In this document: positions 10,682 through 19,149 of the stretch, piece after piece | Position numbering within the stretch: position 1 is the stretch's first letter | Layout of the letters: each line of letters begins with the position of its first letter | Assembly: GCA_029834535.1 (NCBI GenBank) | Contig: JAQMWT010000645.1 | Coordinates: forward strand, 1 to 40,679 | DNA from: Chrysophaeum taylorii | Lineage: Eukaryota; Sar; Pelagophyceae; Pelagomonadales; Pelagomonadaceae | DNA length: 40,679 bases | Direction: 5' to 3' | Made by a program: the position numbers and the translations under genes | The notes under the pieces: generated by a model | What the model was told of the DNA's origin: nothing | The model's database searches: none | Seen by the model: only the letters and a program-made list of their open reading frames with translations

Positions 10682-11464
10682 TTAAGGTACTCCTTCATCA
10701 TCAACAGGGCGAGGAATTTCTTGGCACACTAGGTACGAGTGCTTCGAGGGTTCACCAAACTCATCCGTCTCGATGACATGATCGATAGGATTGCGAGAGA
10801 GGCAGTCAGGGATACTCATTCCCGGCGACTTTCCTGGTTTGTAACCCAATTCAGGATCAAAATTGGCGAGCCGCATCGCCCATCGAGCCAACTGTCCAGA
10901 CGAGTACTTCGCCTTTCGTGAAAACGTCAAATTGCGATGATACGTCTCAAGGATCGTCTTGTGACCTTCAATATAAGAGCGAAAGTGCTCAAGAGAAAGA
11001 ACAAGTGCCTGTAGCTCTAGCCGGCGAGGCTCATAGTTCCGCATCTCTATCGGCACAGCTCGGCTCCAATACTCAAGCACTCGTTCCTCTCGTGTCACCT
11101 TGCCGGTTTCGTCCTTGACTTCCACGAGCTGAAAAAGATACGCGCCCAGACAATCCTTGGAAGCATCCGAGCGAATCTGAAAAGGAAGATCGTAGTCAGG
11201 ATGATAAACTCCGCGAGAGTCCACCAAAGCTTCGATGATTGTGTTCCACGCCTTTTGGCACTCAGGCGTCCACTCAAACTTAACACCTTCAAGACACAAT
11301 CGCCTCAGCGGCTCCACAATCTTCGAATAATTCTTCACATATCGGCGGCAATAGTTGCCCATGCCGATGAAAGATCGAATCTGGGTCTTCGGGGACGTGT
11401 TCGGCAACGTACCGGGAATCGGCATCTGCTGCAACGCTTCTAACGTCTTGGGATTCGGCTTCAA
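10682..11464 (-). CDS. Element D RNase H (with RT connection)
   Basis: In frame with RT after a TAA at about 11466. It opens with the usual connection (IRSFIGMGNYCRRYVKNYSK; EPLRRLC; FEWTPECQKAWNTI) and continues with the gypsy-type RNase H: IRSDASKDCLGAYLFQ (first Asp), EERVLEYWSRAV, MRNYEPRRLELQALVLSLEH (catalytic Glu) and the ARWAMRLANFDPELGYKPGK segment leading to PDCLSRNP. It removes the RNA strand during reverse transcription. It ends at a TAA (10682-10684); the same reading frame resumes into integrase after a second TAA near 10628. Confidence 0.9.
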   Translation of the reverse strand: MKPNPKTLEALQQMPIPGTLPNTSPKTQIRSFIGMGNYCRRYVKNYSKIVEPLRRLCLEGVKFEWTPECQKAWNTIIEALVDSRGVYHPDYDLPFQIRSDASKDCLGAYLFQLVEVKDETGKVTREERVLEYWSRAVPIEMRNYEPRRLELQALVLSLEHFRSYIEGHKTILETYHRNLTFSRKAKYSSGQLARWAMRLANFDPELGYKPGKSPGMSIPDCLSRNPIDHVIETDEFGEPSKHSYLVCQEIPRPVDDEGVP

Positions 11465-11467
11465 GCC

Positions 11468-12520
11468 TTACGGAGTCGAAATGTGTCCTAGAAACTCGAT
11501 TTCATCTTCGAGGAGGTGGAACTTCGAAGTTCGTCCACTATATCCTCGCTGCGCTAAATGGCACAGCACTTCAATCAAGACTTGCAAATGACGGTGGTGT
11601 TCATCCGATCCCATCATAATATCGTCGACAAACGCGACCAAGTCCTTATACATCCATGTGGACAAATCGCTAGCCATCTGCTTACAGAAGAGAGCTCATG
11701 CTGTTTTCACTCCCAGAGGCAAGCGCAAGAAACCATGGGCTCCAAGTGGACTAACCATCGTAACGGCGTCCTGAGCGGCGGCGTCCAAACGTAGGTTATG
11801 ATAACCCCATCGAATATCAATGCACGTCCGCCAACGGCGCATGGCAAGAAAGGCCAAAGCATCATCTTGACGAATATTCGGCCAACTGTCATCGACCAGC
11901 TGATCATTGAGCTGACGCAAGTCAACTGCAGCACGAAAAGCATTCGACGTCCCGGCCTCTGCTCCCTTCTTAGGCAGCATCAGTACAGGGAATCCCCGCG
12001 GAGAGTTCGCCGATCGGATGACTCCATCGCGACACCACTCGGTGATCTGCTTTCTGAGACACTCGGGCTCTGCTGGCGTCAACCTATAAGGCGTCATCTT
12101 GATCGGTCGTGGGTTTGCGTCTTTAAATCGCAGAGAAACCGGTGGCGAGTCCACGGGTCTCATAATCGGATAAAAAAAGGCCCACGCGTATTGCACGCAG
12201 TGGCTCAACATCATCTTCGCATCCTCATCCAGATGCGGGTTGTCGGGAATTCGCAGTTCTCGAACAACCTTCTCGACTTCTTCCTTCGTCGGAGTTGCGA
12301 CTTTCATCGCCTCATTGTCCTTTACGTGCTCCGGAGTCTGCGGTAACGGTGCACCGTCCGCGTCGCGCGGCGCATCTTTCCATGGCACATCGAACTTTCC
12401 TTCGTATTTGAACCTCACCTCAGGGTGGCTCTTGTTGATCTTTTCGCCTTTGACGCGCACATTCGGTTCGCTCCTTACTTTCGGCTCCTGTTCAGGTTCA
12501 GGATCCGGCGGAACGTCCAC
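11468..12520 (-). pseudogene. Element D reverse transcriptase
   Basis: The frame 12520-11696 begins with a proline/glutamate linker, then the RT fingers and palm: YRLTPAEPECLRKQITEWCR, the SPRGFPVLMLPKK motif, AFRAAVDLRQLND, CIDIRWGYHNLRL (first catalytic Asp) and GAHGFLRLPLGV. A TGA follows at about 11695, and the same frame goes on with LFCKQMASDLSTWM and the catalytic box FVDDIMMGSDEHH (YxDD variant with Phe), then FHLLEDEIEFLGH. The RT has about the usual length for a Ty3/gypsy element. Only the stop near 11695 and a TAA near 11466 interrupt it. Confidence 0.9.
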
Positions 12521-12800
12521 GTTCGATTGTCGGGGGGGGGGGCAGCAGAAAAAGCATTAGCCGTCCCCGGCGCATCTGTTGGAAGCGGAAGCATAGGAAC
12601 TTCTGGCGGTTCCCATTTAGTGGGATCCTGGAGATCATCTTTTGACACCCACTTAACGACACGAGTACGCGCATTTAACAGCGGAATCTGTACGTGACGA
12701 AGGGTGGTGTCGGCAATTCGCAAATACTGCTCAAAAGATCGATCTGTCGGGCTCAACGCGGTCGGCAGGACTTCGCCACTTTGGCGGAAACCGTTGGTCA
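12521..12800 (-). CDS. Element D pol, linker between methyltransferase and RT
   Basis: About 95 residues after motif X, in the frame 13218-12475 (SGEVLPTALSPTDRSFEQYL; VVKWVSKDDLQDPTKWEPPE), ending in a proline/alanine stretch. A run of ten G at 12533-12542 (plus strand) marks the point where the frame changes into the RT frame. No domain recognised. Confidence 0.45.
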
Positions 12801-13640
12801 CGGAGTTGTACAGATCGACTACTAAAATAGCAAGAGTGTCTGGAGGGACAACAGACGCCAAGTGCTTGGACGAATCTGTCTTAGACAAGCCAGCCCAATC
12901 ATGGTCCTGCGGCATCGTGAGCAAATCGGCCGTCATCTCGAGAGTCAAAGGCTGAGTGTCCGAGCGGTGCGGTCCCAAGCGAAGAGGAACTCGCGTAACG
13001 GTGTAAGCCGCATCCGTTGCTTCTCGGGACGAGCCTAGATTATTCAGCTGGAGCAGGTGTCGTTCATCCGCGTAACCTAAAGCTGCAGCGAATTTTTGTT
13101 GCATATTCGCACATGTATTCGGAGCCTCTTGCAGGTGCAGTGGGTGACTGGGAACCATCAATCGCACGCGAGAGCTCATCAGAGTGGGCGTGATATCATG
13201 AAAATTGACGACGCACACGTAAGGGTGTAAGCGCGCTATATAATAAATAATGGACGCCTCCTGTTCGATCAGTCACATCATGAAGCCAGCCATTTTGCAT
13301 AGCTCCATCGTCCAATTAGTGGCCGTAACTCCCTGCCAACATCGCTGGACGTCAAGTTGCAGAGTGCTGAATGAACGCAGGGTGGAGACGCGATACACAT
13401 CGACGATGACCATTCCGCTTCAGGCAAATAAGCCTCGATCAATCGGAGGGTCGTGTCATATCGTCCGCAGAGCGTGTGTTGAACCACAGGTATCTTCGGA
13501 AAATTCTTCTGATGAATCTTGTTGGCAGCTGTTGAAGAGTCAAGAGCAAGGACGACTCGAAAAGACGTCCCGCACAACTCATGCGCTCGTTGCAGTCCTA
13601 AAGTACTGCTCCCGGCACCGCTAAATAGCACCACAACCTT
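12800..13640 (-). pseudogene. Element D C5-cytosine DNA methyltransferase domain, frameshifted
   Basis: All main C5-methyltransferase motifs occur in order. Motif I is VVVLFSGAGSSTLGLQRA (13635-13589, SAM binding). Motif II is RVVLALDSSTAANKIHQKNF. Motif IV is CIASPPC, with the catalytic Cys codon at 13377-13379. Motif VI is LIEQ (Glu codon 13264-13266), motif VIII SRVRLMVPS (13173-13147), motif IX PLTLEMTADLLTMP (12951-12910) and motif X LASVVPPDTLAILVVDLY (12865-12815). AYTVTR before motif IX fits the usual T-x-T-R. Directly after the catalytic Cys the frame changes by one base; in the other frame SFS follows at the spacing of PPCxxFS. A TGA at 13273-13275 lies just before LIEQ. Length, about 280 residues, suits a bare catalytic domain with a short target-recognition region. 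Confidence 0.88.
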
Positions 13641-14580
13641 GCGATACGTGATCGGCAGCCATTGGACTTTTTCAAACCTTAGGCGAATCTCTCCTTCTGT
13701 AACTTCTCGGCACTTCTTTTTCTCCTCGTCGGTTCGTCGGTCGAAAGCGTCGTTATCGACCGATTCTTGACGATAGTTCTTATCCTTATCGGCAGAAGAA
13801 GACGCCTTCTGCGCCGAGCTCAAAAGCATCGGTTCAGGAGCCGCATCGCCTCGAGTCAGATGGCTTGCGACCGAAGCAGTGAACGATAAGATAGCCTTGT
13901 CAGATTCGGCTTCACCATCCTTCGTTAATTCGTCGACCGTTTCAACATTCAGCTCGTCATCAAGACAAACAATATCTCCCAAAGCGAGAATTTCACCTTG
14001 AGTAAACACGGTCGGCACATCCTGGATAGAGGAGATCGCCACTCGAGCTGCGAACTTGTCGTGATCATCAGGAGAAGAACACATTCCATCGACAACCCCA
14101 AGTAGCTCGTATCCAGAAGACGTAGCAACGAAAACCTGCCCAGTTTCCATGGGCTCTGAAAGAGCGACTGGCACGCAGCAAGTGCGCCCAGGCTCGACCT
14201 TCATCGTGCGCGCAGCATAGGCTACCAATTCATAGGCATCGCTGTTCGAACTTCGAGAATGCGCAACTGTAGGGACTTCCCGAGTCGTCGAAGCTGCCGC
14301 TCGTTTCGGCGGTGGACGCTGGAGGTCTTCTATCTTGCACAAGCGAGCGTAAACGCGGTTCTCAACTGTGATCAGGTTCTTTTGCATCGCATGGTGCTGT
14401 TGCCCATAAACCTGAACTACCACGGAGTTGCGCTCGTGATAAGTTGTTATGAACGTCAAAATCGGAGAATCGACACGTCGATCCTGCACCTTTAACTTCT
14501 TGCGCCCATAAGCGACTTGTGTGCGGAGAAACGCATTGCGATTTCGCGGGTAGTCCACTATGGCCCCCAACGCCCGAATA
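13640..14580 (-). CDS. Element D pol, spacer between protease and methyltransferase
   Basis: Part of the long frame 14702-13278, about 310 residues between the protease end and motif I of the methyltransferase. It includes a stretch resembling the beta-rich region often seen before RT in gypsy pol (RTCCVPVALSEPMETGQVFV) and an acidic, lysine-rich linker (DAFDRRTDEEKKKCREVTEG). No domain is recognised with certainty. Confidence 0.5.
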
Positions 14581-15487
14581 TCGCGCGCTCCCAGCAGAAA
14601 CATGTGATTAGTATCGGCCACAATGGCTACCACTGGGACTGCCACGTCGTCCGCGAGCACATTTCGCAATGCGACCCATTTGTGGATAGTCGTCTTATTC
14701 AATCCTGACCGTACAGGGTGCGCTCGACTGGGAGATCGCCTCGGTCAAGGATTTTATTATCCTTTGCCAGTTTTTCGACCATCCCACGACAAATATAGGA
14801 GACATCAGCCATTCCATCAACGCCTAATGTCGCTGCGAACTTCGGCCCGTCTCGTCGTCTGTAAATATGTCCAACTATGAACGTAAGTGTGCCAGGGTCC
14901 AGACAACCGATGGTGATGAGGTCTTGCTCGATCTTTTCCCCATCGCTCGGCGAAAGTGCATTGTGATGACATCGTATATCCGGTTTCGCATCGCCCGGCA
15001 TCTGCATCGTCACCGCGGCCATATCTTGCGTCCCATGTCTCGCCTCGGAATCTACATTGGCGCTCGCCGCTTCGGCTGCTTCCTCATTCCCAAGTTTCGC
15101 TGGCAACAAACTCTGACACTTCTCAATCGGAGGCACATATACTTCCTCCTTTGTCTCCTCTGACAATTTTCGTTTCTCGTCCATCAAATCGGACATTCCC
15201 GTCCACTTCTCCTCCATCGGCGCCGCTGTGGTCTGCTCTGCTGCGACCAAAACTGTATCGGCTAAAACATCGGCTAAAACCGTTTCGGGGGGGGGCGTAG
15301 GAAAAGAAGACGTCGTCCCCGACGTCAACTCAAAAGGTCTAACGTCATCATCGTGAACTGCCCTGCAAGACACACATTGACGAATGGGGGGACACTGGAA
15401 CCTGCGGCATGGGCTCGTCGGTCTCCGAGTCAGATTCTCCCCAGTAGCGCGGACAATCCAAAGCTGTATCTGATATTGCTTCCTCAT
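14580..15487 (-). pseudogene. Element D retropepsin-like protease, split by a frame change
   Basis: The frame 15487-14699 has an acidic linker (EEKWTGMSDLMDEKRKLSEE) and then FAATLGVDGMADVSYICRGM at about 14860-14800, in which VDGMADVS stands where retropepsins have LVDTGA.xS. The C-terminal half continues in the next frame, from 14702, with VALRNVLADDVAVPVVAIV and FLLGARDIRALGAIVDY, which matches the [IL]-L-G-x-D closing motif of this fold. The two frames overlap by four bases at 14699-14702, so the join could be a programmed shift or a mutation. Both halves together make a domain of normal length. The T-G to G-M change at the active site is unusual. Confidence 0.65.
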
Positions 15488-15947
15488 ACGATGTAGAAGG
15501 CCACCGAGCGATATGAGCGTCGGTGGTATTTTGCTCCTGTTGCAAGCGACGGCTGCTCGTCACAGCGGCATCGGCAACATCATCGGGGACTCGGGCGGGG
15601 CGCGCCTTCGGGTAAAAGACAACACCCGACGATGGCTGCGCTTCGCATAGAGATTGGAACGCGAAAGTTGCGCTCGAATGTCCCGAACTGTCCTGATATC
15701 GGCCTCCGTCATATTCGTCATCGCGCTGTCGATGACGTCTGCGCCGGCGCGAATTGAGACTCGAGCCCCGGCTATGGCGGCGACGGCGGGGGCTCGGGCT
15801 GGATGTAGGACTATTGGCCTTTTGATCAAGGCTCTTACTTCGGTGTCGGCGCGACGATCGTCTAGAAGGTGATCGTCCATCTCGCTGTCGTGTAGAAGAC
15901 GACTTGCTATCTTTGATGCATCTGACCTCGCTCACCATGGTCGCCAT
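15348..15947 (-). CDS. Element D arginine/serine-rich segment between gag and protease
   Basis: A 199-residue frame. Residues 15-75 are rich in SR and RR pairs (RSPSRRSSRRHRSKS; SPSPRRRRHSRGSS; SRRRRRHRQRDDEYDGG), like the RS domains of splicing factors. The second half is acidic and ends near SPHSSMCVLQG. It overlaps the following frame by about 140 bases. In a retrotransposon polyprotein such a basic region could act in RNA binding or nuclear import; that is inference. It may be one protein with gag in the original element. Confidence 0.5.
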   Translation of the reverse strand: MATMVSEVRCIKDSKSSSTRQRDGRSPSRRSSRRHRSKSLDQKANSPTSSPSPRRRRHSRGSSLNSRRRRRHRQRDDEYDGGRYQDSSGHSSATFAFQSLCEAQPSSGVVFYPKARPARVPDDVADAAVTSSRRLQQEQNTTDAHIARWPSTSYEEAISDTALDCPRYWGESDSETDEPMPQVPVSPHSSMCVLQGSSR

Positions 15948-15995
15948 TGTGGTTCCAAGCTCGGTGAGGGCCGTTTGGATTTCAGTAGTAGGTTC

Positions 15996-16890
15996 CTATC
16001 CGCACGTGGCGTGCGCATTAGATGCATCGTCACGCTTCTCCCAATCGGAGCGTGATATGGGTTGCTTTTTGTGTTTCCGAATGCGCGTCCACATCGCACA
16101 GTGACAACGGTCCGGATCGCGGTTGCAAACCACGCGATTTCCGTGTTCATCTTCATCGTGGGTGGACCAGAAGTACCCGCACTCCTTGCACGTCCTCGTA
16201 CACCACCAAAACGGATCTCGCAAGATCAGCGGAACCGTATTCCCAGACGGCTTATCCGCATCTTGCTTAGCTTGTTGATCGGAGGCCATGGCTCGACCTC
16301 CCCGCCCTCGCGGCGGTTTATTCGGTTTCGGATTGGAGGGTCCCTGGTCTTTTTCCTCCTCCATCAACTTCCGAAAGTCGTTCTCAAGTCTCGTAATGAG
16401 CGCCACCGTCGACGTAAAAGTAACGTAACTATCCGGGTGACCACTCCTCATAGTCCGCACACGGGTCCGTAAATCCTTGGACGCCAAACCACCGATAAGC
16501 TGGTCGACGATATCAACGTCATCCATCGTGCGGCTGGGCTCGGTACAAAAGGCTAAGGCCTCATTCTGAAATTTGGTACAATAGGTTTGTACGTGCCTCT
16601 CTCCAGTCTTCTTCGGAACCGAAGACTGAGTGACCATCCGCAGCTTATCGAGCAGCTCCTGCTTGCGTGATCGGAGGTCGGCAAGTTGATATAAAATAAT
16701 CCAAAACCTTATCACAGTTAGTCTTGTTGAGACGACGGATGCGCCGAATCGAGGCTCCATGCTCTTCGTCGTCAGCATCCAATTTCAAATAAAATGACGG
16801 ACCGTGCAGTAGCTCATCGGAGAGCTCCTCGTATTTCCGCAAATGCTCCTCAAAAATTGGTGCAGCGGTATCGCGCAAATGCACCGGCAA
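15996..16890 (-). pseudogene. Element D gag, capsid and Cys-rich nucleocapsid part, frameshifted
   Basis: Two overlapping frames: 16890-16645 (MPVHLRDTAAPIFEEHLRKY) and 16778-15996. The second has a helical capsid-like stretch (YCTKFQNEALAFCTEPSRTM; DVDIVDQLIGGLASKDLRTR), which resembles the retrotransposon gag core where a short helix precedes a leucine-rich L-x-GL segment. It then has a basic glycine-rich linker and a cysteine cluster (CTRTCKECGYFW ... CNRDPDRCHC). The cluster would bind zinc or nucleic acid but is not a standard CCHC knuckle. The frame change is at about 16680-16700. Confidence 0.65.
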
Positions 16891-17082
16891 TTAACATCGC
16901 AATTTCTCGACCGGGTAATGGTCATCTGCCAAAGTATGCATCACCGCTGCCGAATCCAGATCGAATTGCCGTTGATCTCGGCCGTCGATGGCGAGTTTGA
17001 AATTGTCAGCCTCCAAACTGAAAGTGGGGCGACGAGATCGGCTCAAGTTGGCCTTCTCGAAGGCGTCCGCAAACGTCTGCGA

Positions 17083-17682
17083 TTATCCCCGTAACAAGTT
17101 CGCACCTTCATCTTCAGTTTCCGCCCTACCCTCAGTCTCCGTATCGACTCGGGGCGGAGGTTCATCCCCCGTTTCAGTGCTCCTTTCCGGTTCAGGCCGC
17201 CGCACGGGCGTTTCCGGTTCGGGCCGACTCACGGGTCGTTCGCGGCTACTCTCACGACGCGCACGTTCGGCTAACAATTCATCTCGCTCACGACGAAATC
17301 GTTCAACCTCCTCACGTAGGGCCCTCGTTGTCTCGAGCTCTTGCTGCAATGCGTCATTCAGCATATTGAGTTCTCGTTGAGCCGCTTCTTCCTTAGCATC
17401 AGCCCTTTCACGGGCAAATCGCTCAGCTAATCGTTCATTTCCGCGACGTCTCCGCTCGAGGTCTTCACGAAGTCGACTTCGCGTTACGGATCCGCGCTCA
17501 ATCGCAACACGCTCGCCGCGGTCCGGGGTCGTTGGACTCAACGGCGAAAAAACTGCGGCATATGGAGGCACGTCAGGGGGCAAGTCAGCAACGTCGACTG
17601 CCTCGGCCTCTCGTAATTCACCTTCCTCGCGGCCTATCGCAGGGGCGGCGGGAAGCACTGGAGGAGATCCTTCCTCGCGCAC
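17083..17682 (-). CDS. Element D gag, N-terminal coiled-coil
   Basis: About 200 residues without an ATG at the start; the left coordinate is the stop and the right end is the first possible start, a GTG. After an acidic, proline-rich opening, residues 65-145 form a long charged coiled-coil (SRLREDLERRRRGNERLAER; LREEVERFRRERDELLAERA). The tail repeats PEPETPVRRPEPERSTETG-like acidic and proline units. First frame after the LTR leader, hence gag by position. Coiled-coil ends are common in gypsy gag proteins, but I cannot match it to a named capsid family. Confidence 0.6.
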   Translation of the reverse strand: MREEGSPPVLPAAPAIGREEGELREAEAVDVADLPPDVPPYAAVFSPLSPTTPDRGERVAIERGSVTRSRLREDLERRRRGNERLAERFARERADAKEEAAQRELNMLNDALQQELETTRALREEVERFRRERDELLAERARRESSRERPVSRPEPETPVRRPEPERSTETGDEPPPRVDTETEGRAETEDEGANLLRG

Positions 17683-18110
17683 GTCTGCGTCTGTATCCGT
17701 ATTGTATCAATGTCGATGAAGAATCTCGAAACAAGTCCGGATTCGATCACTCGAAGTAATGCACGTTGATCACAACAACGCTATCTGTCGCTGTTAAAAC
17801 AGCACTCACGGAATTCTTATCCGCTGGCAATCCAAAAATGCCCGTGGGTAGCGATCCCACTCGCTAACAGCTTCCGCCGTTCAGCTACACCAAAATCAAT
17901 TCCCGGGTGAATGCGCTGCGATTTCCAACTCGCACGCGTGTTCGTCGTCTCTCGGGACGCACGAACGAAACAAAGTCCGCGTATATTCTCAACGCAAACC
18001 GGCCCACTGGAACTCCGCGTGCTTGATCAGGGCACGCGTGCAAATCCGGACCACGTAATGCAATACGTACGGCGGCACTCGTTCGTCGGCGACCGATATA
18101 GTCGCACGAT
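17683..18110 (-). other. 5' leader of element D
   Basis: About 430 bases between the primer-binding site and the first long gag frame. I see no convincing ATG in the gag frame; the frame is open from about 17708 and meets a TGA upstream, so the true start was lost or lies in another frame. No gene is supported here. Confidence 0.5.
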
Positions 18111-18126
18111 CTCATATCCTCCACCA
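18111..18126 (-). other. Primer-binding site of element D
   Basis: Two bases after the 5' LTR the minus strand reads TGGTGGAGGATATGAG. Its complement ends in CCA as a tRNA 3' end would (CTCATATCCTCCACCA). The position and the TGG start are as expected for a gypsy element; I cannot name the tRNA. Confidence 0.6.
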
Positions 18127-18128
18127 CG

Positions 18129-18449
18129 TATGGCGGCACAGAAGAACTCCCCCAACCCCGGGTGACAAAGGGGGTACTCGCCGACTCGCCGTAGACCTCT
18201 CTGAACGAGGCAAACACGGACTTGGGGTCTGATATGCTCGCCACACACCCTGCTCACGCTCACCACGCCTCTCAGCAAGATGGAGAGATGGTATATGACA
18301 GCAAGAATGCTACAAGAACGCTGCAAGATACGCTTCTCACGAGGGAGAGGTATGATATCACTAGGAAAGTAGGAAAAGGCGTCCCGTCGAACGTGTATCA
18401 AGCCTCGAGATGGGAGGGTGAGCCTTAGCGGTCAGGAGTTGCCGCCACA
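18129..18449 (-). repeat. 5' LTR of element D (321 bp)
   Basis: It starts TGTGGCGGCAACTCC at 18449 and ends TGTGCCGCCATA at 18129 on the minus strand; the first and last ten bases are inverted repeats with one mismatch (TGTGGCGGCA against TATGGCGGCA). It aligns with the 3' LTR over its full length. The outer flank is acaac at 18450-18454. Confidence 0.92.
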
Positions 18450-18454
18450 ACAAC

Positions 18455-18636
18455 GAACCGCCCCCGGTGAACATGGCGAGGCCAACGAGCCAGACTCCGT
18501 CGACGAGCCCGCCCTCGAGGAGGAGGAGGTTGAAAGCCTAGCTCCCGAGGAGAACCTCCGCGACTACCTTATGGACCTCGGAGACGCCGCATTCTACCAT
18601 GAGGCCGCCACATTCCTTGCGACCCATTCAGCGTAG
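18455..18636 (+). other. Acidic ORF tail split from its 5' part by element D (possible gene)
   Basis: After element D the plus strand carries an open frame of about 60 codons ending at 18636, rich in Glu and Asp (EPALEEEEVESLAPEENLRD; YLMDLGDAAFYHEAATFLAT). On the other side of D, up to 8404, a frame ends in five Asp and an Asn (GDDDDDN). Joined over a single acaac, the two would give one acidic segment if one C is added in the run at 18462-18468. So D may have inserted into a coding region, but I recognise no protein. Confidence 0.35.
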
Positions 18637-18723
18637 CCAAAACACCCCCTCGAAATCCAATTTCCCTGCCAAAGTGTAGCCTACCTTGTAGAGTCACTCA
18701 GGTGCTGCGGTGCCCGTCGTCCT

Positions 18724-19148
18724 GGGGGGGGGGGGGGGTACCGATCCCCCAGCGCGATAGGAGAGGCCTAGGACCTAGGGTCGGATAAGAAAACAAGACT
18801 AGCCCGCGCCGCAACGACGGGTGCTGCAACGCGTGGGCTTTTTCCTTTTTTTGCGTGAGGGGACGAAAGGATGCCGACTTCACTATGGGGACTAGTTCCA
18901 TCGCGACGATCTCGCAGCGTGGCGGCACATACTGCTTGAGTACAAATGAACATAGCTCAGCGATCCGTTGAGTATGTCTTAGTACAAACTGAAACATAGT
19001 TAACGGCTCGTACGAACTTTCTTATCCGACCCTGCCTAGGTGAGGGGACACCGACCCCCCAGCGCTAAGCTTTCGTGATGGGGGTGCGCTCTCTTCGTGT
19101 TCTCGCGCGCCCCCCCCCGGATGCGGCTGTCGCCAAGCCCCGTCCCCG
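18724..19148. repeat. Repeated GC-rich blocks around the MITE candidate
   Basis: CCGATCCCCCAGCGC at 18740-18755 and CCGACCCCCCAGCGCT at 19051-19066 are direct copies, and a third copy (CCAACCCCCAGCGCT) is at 8040-8054. The stretch 19090-19148 is the inverted partner of 7970-8028. These lie outside elements C and D and may be the ends of an older DNA transposon, now split by D. A run of 14-15 G at 18724-18738 may be unreliable in length. Confidence 0.45.
18778..19032. repeat. MITE candidate with 15-bp terminal inverted repeats
   Basis: GGGTCGGATAAGAAA at 18778-18792 is matched exactly, inverted, by TTTCTTATCCGACCC at 19018-19032, bounding 255 bases with no convincing gene. CCTAGG occurs close to both ends outside the repeats. 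A non-autonomous DNA transposon is the simplest reading. The family of the terminal repeat is unknown to me. Confidence 0.5.
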
Positions 19149-19149
19149 A

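Larger units (their letters stand above)
8410..18449 (-). mobile_element. Gypsy-class (Ty3-like) LTR retrotransposon D, full length, 10,040 bp
   Basis: Read on the minus strand: 5' LTR 18449-18129, primer-binding site 18126-18111, gag 17682-15996, an arginine/serine-rich segment, retropepsin, cytosine methyltransferase, RT, RNase H, integrase, polypurine tract 8745-8734 and 3' LTR 8733-8410. RT before integrase is the gypsy order. The 5-bp duplication acaac flanks it exactly (8405-8409 and 18450-18454), which proves one insertion event. The LTRs differ at a number of sites and by small indels, so the insertion is not very recent. Stops and frameshifts interrupt most domains. Confidence 0.93.

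Noticed and set aside
11798..12560. Plus-strand frames over the RT of element D
   Set aside because: The minus strand encodes a clear RT with all motifs; the plus frames are its shadows.
17890..17960. LTR end near 17893 with a primer site TGGTGTAGCTGAACGG
   Set aside because: The acaac duplication and the match between the two LTRs place the 5' LTR end at 18129, with another TGG-starting primer site beside it.
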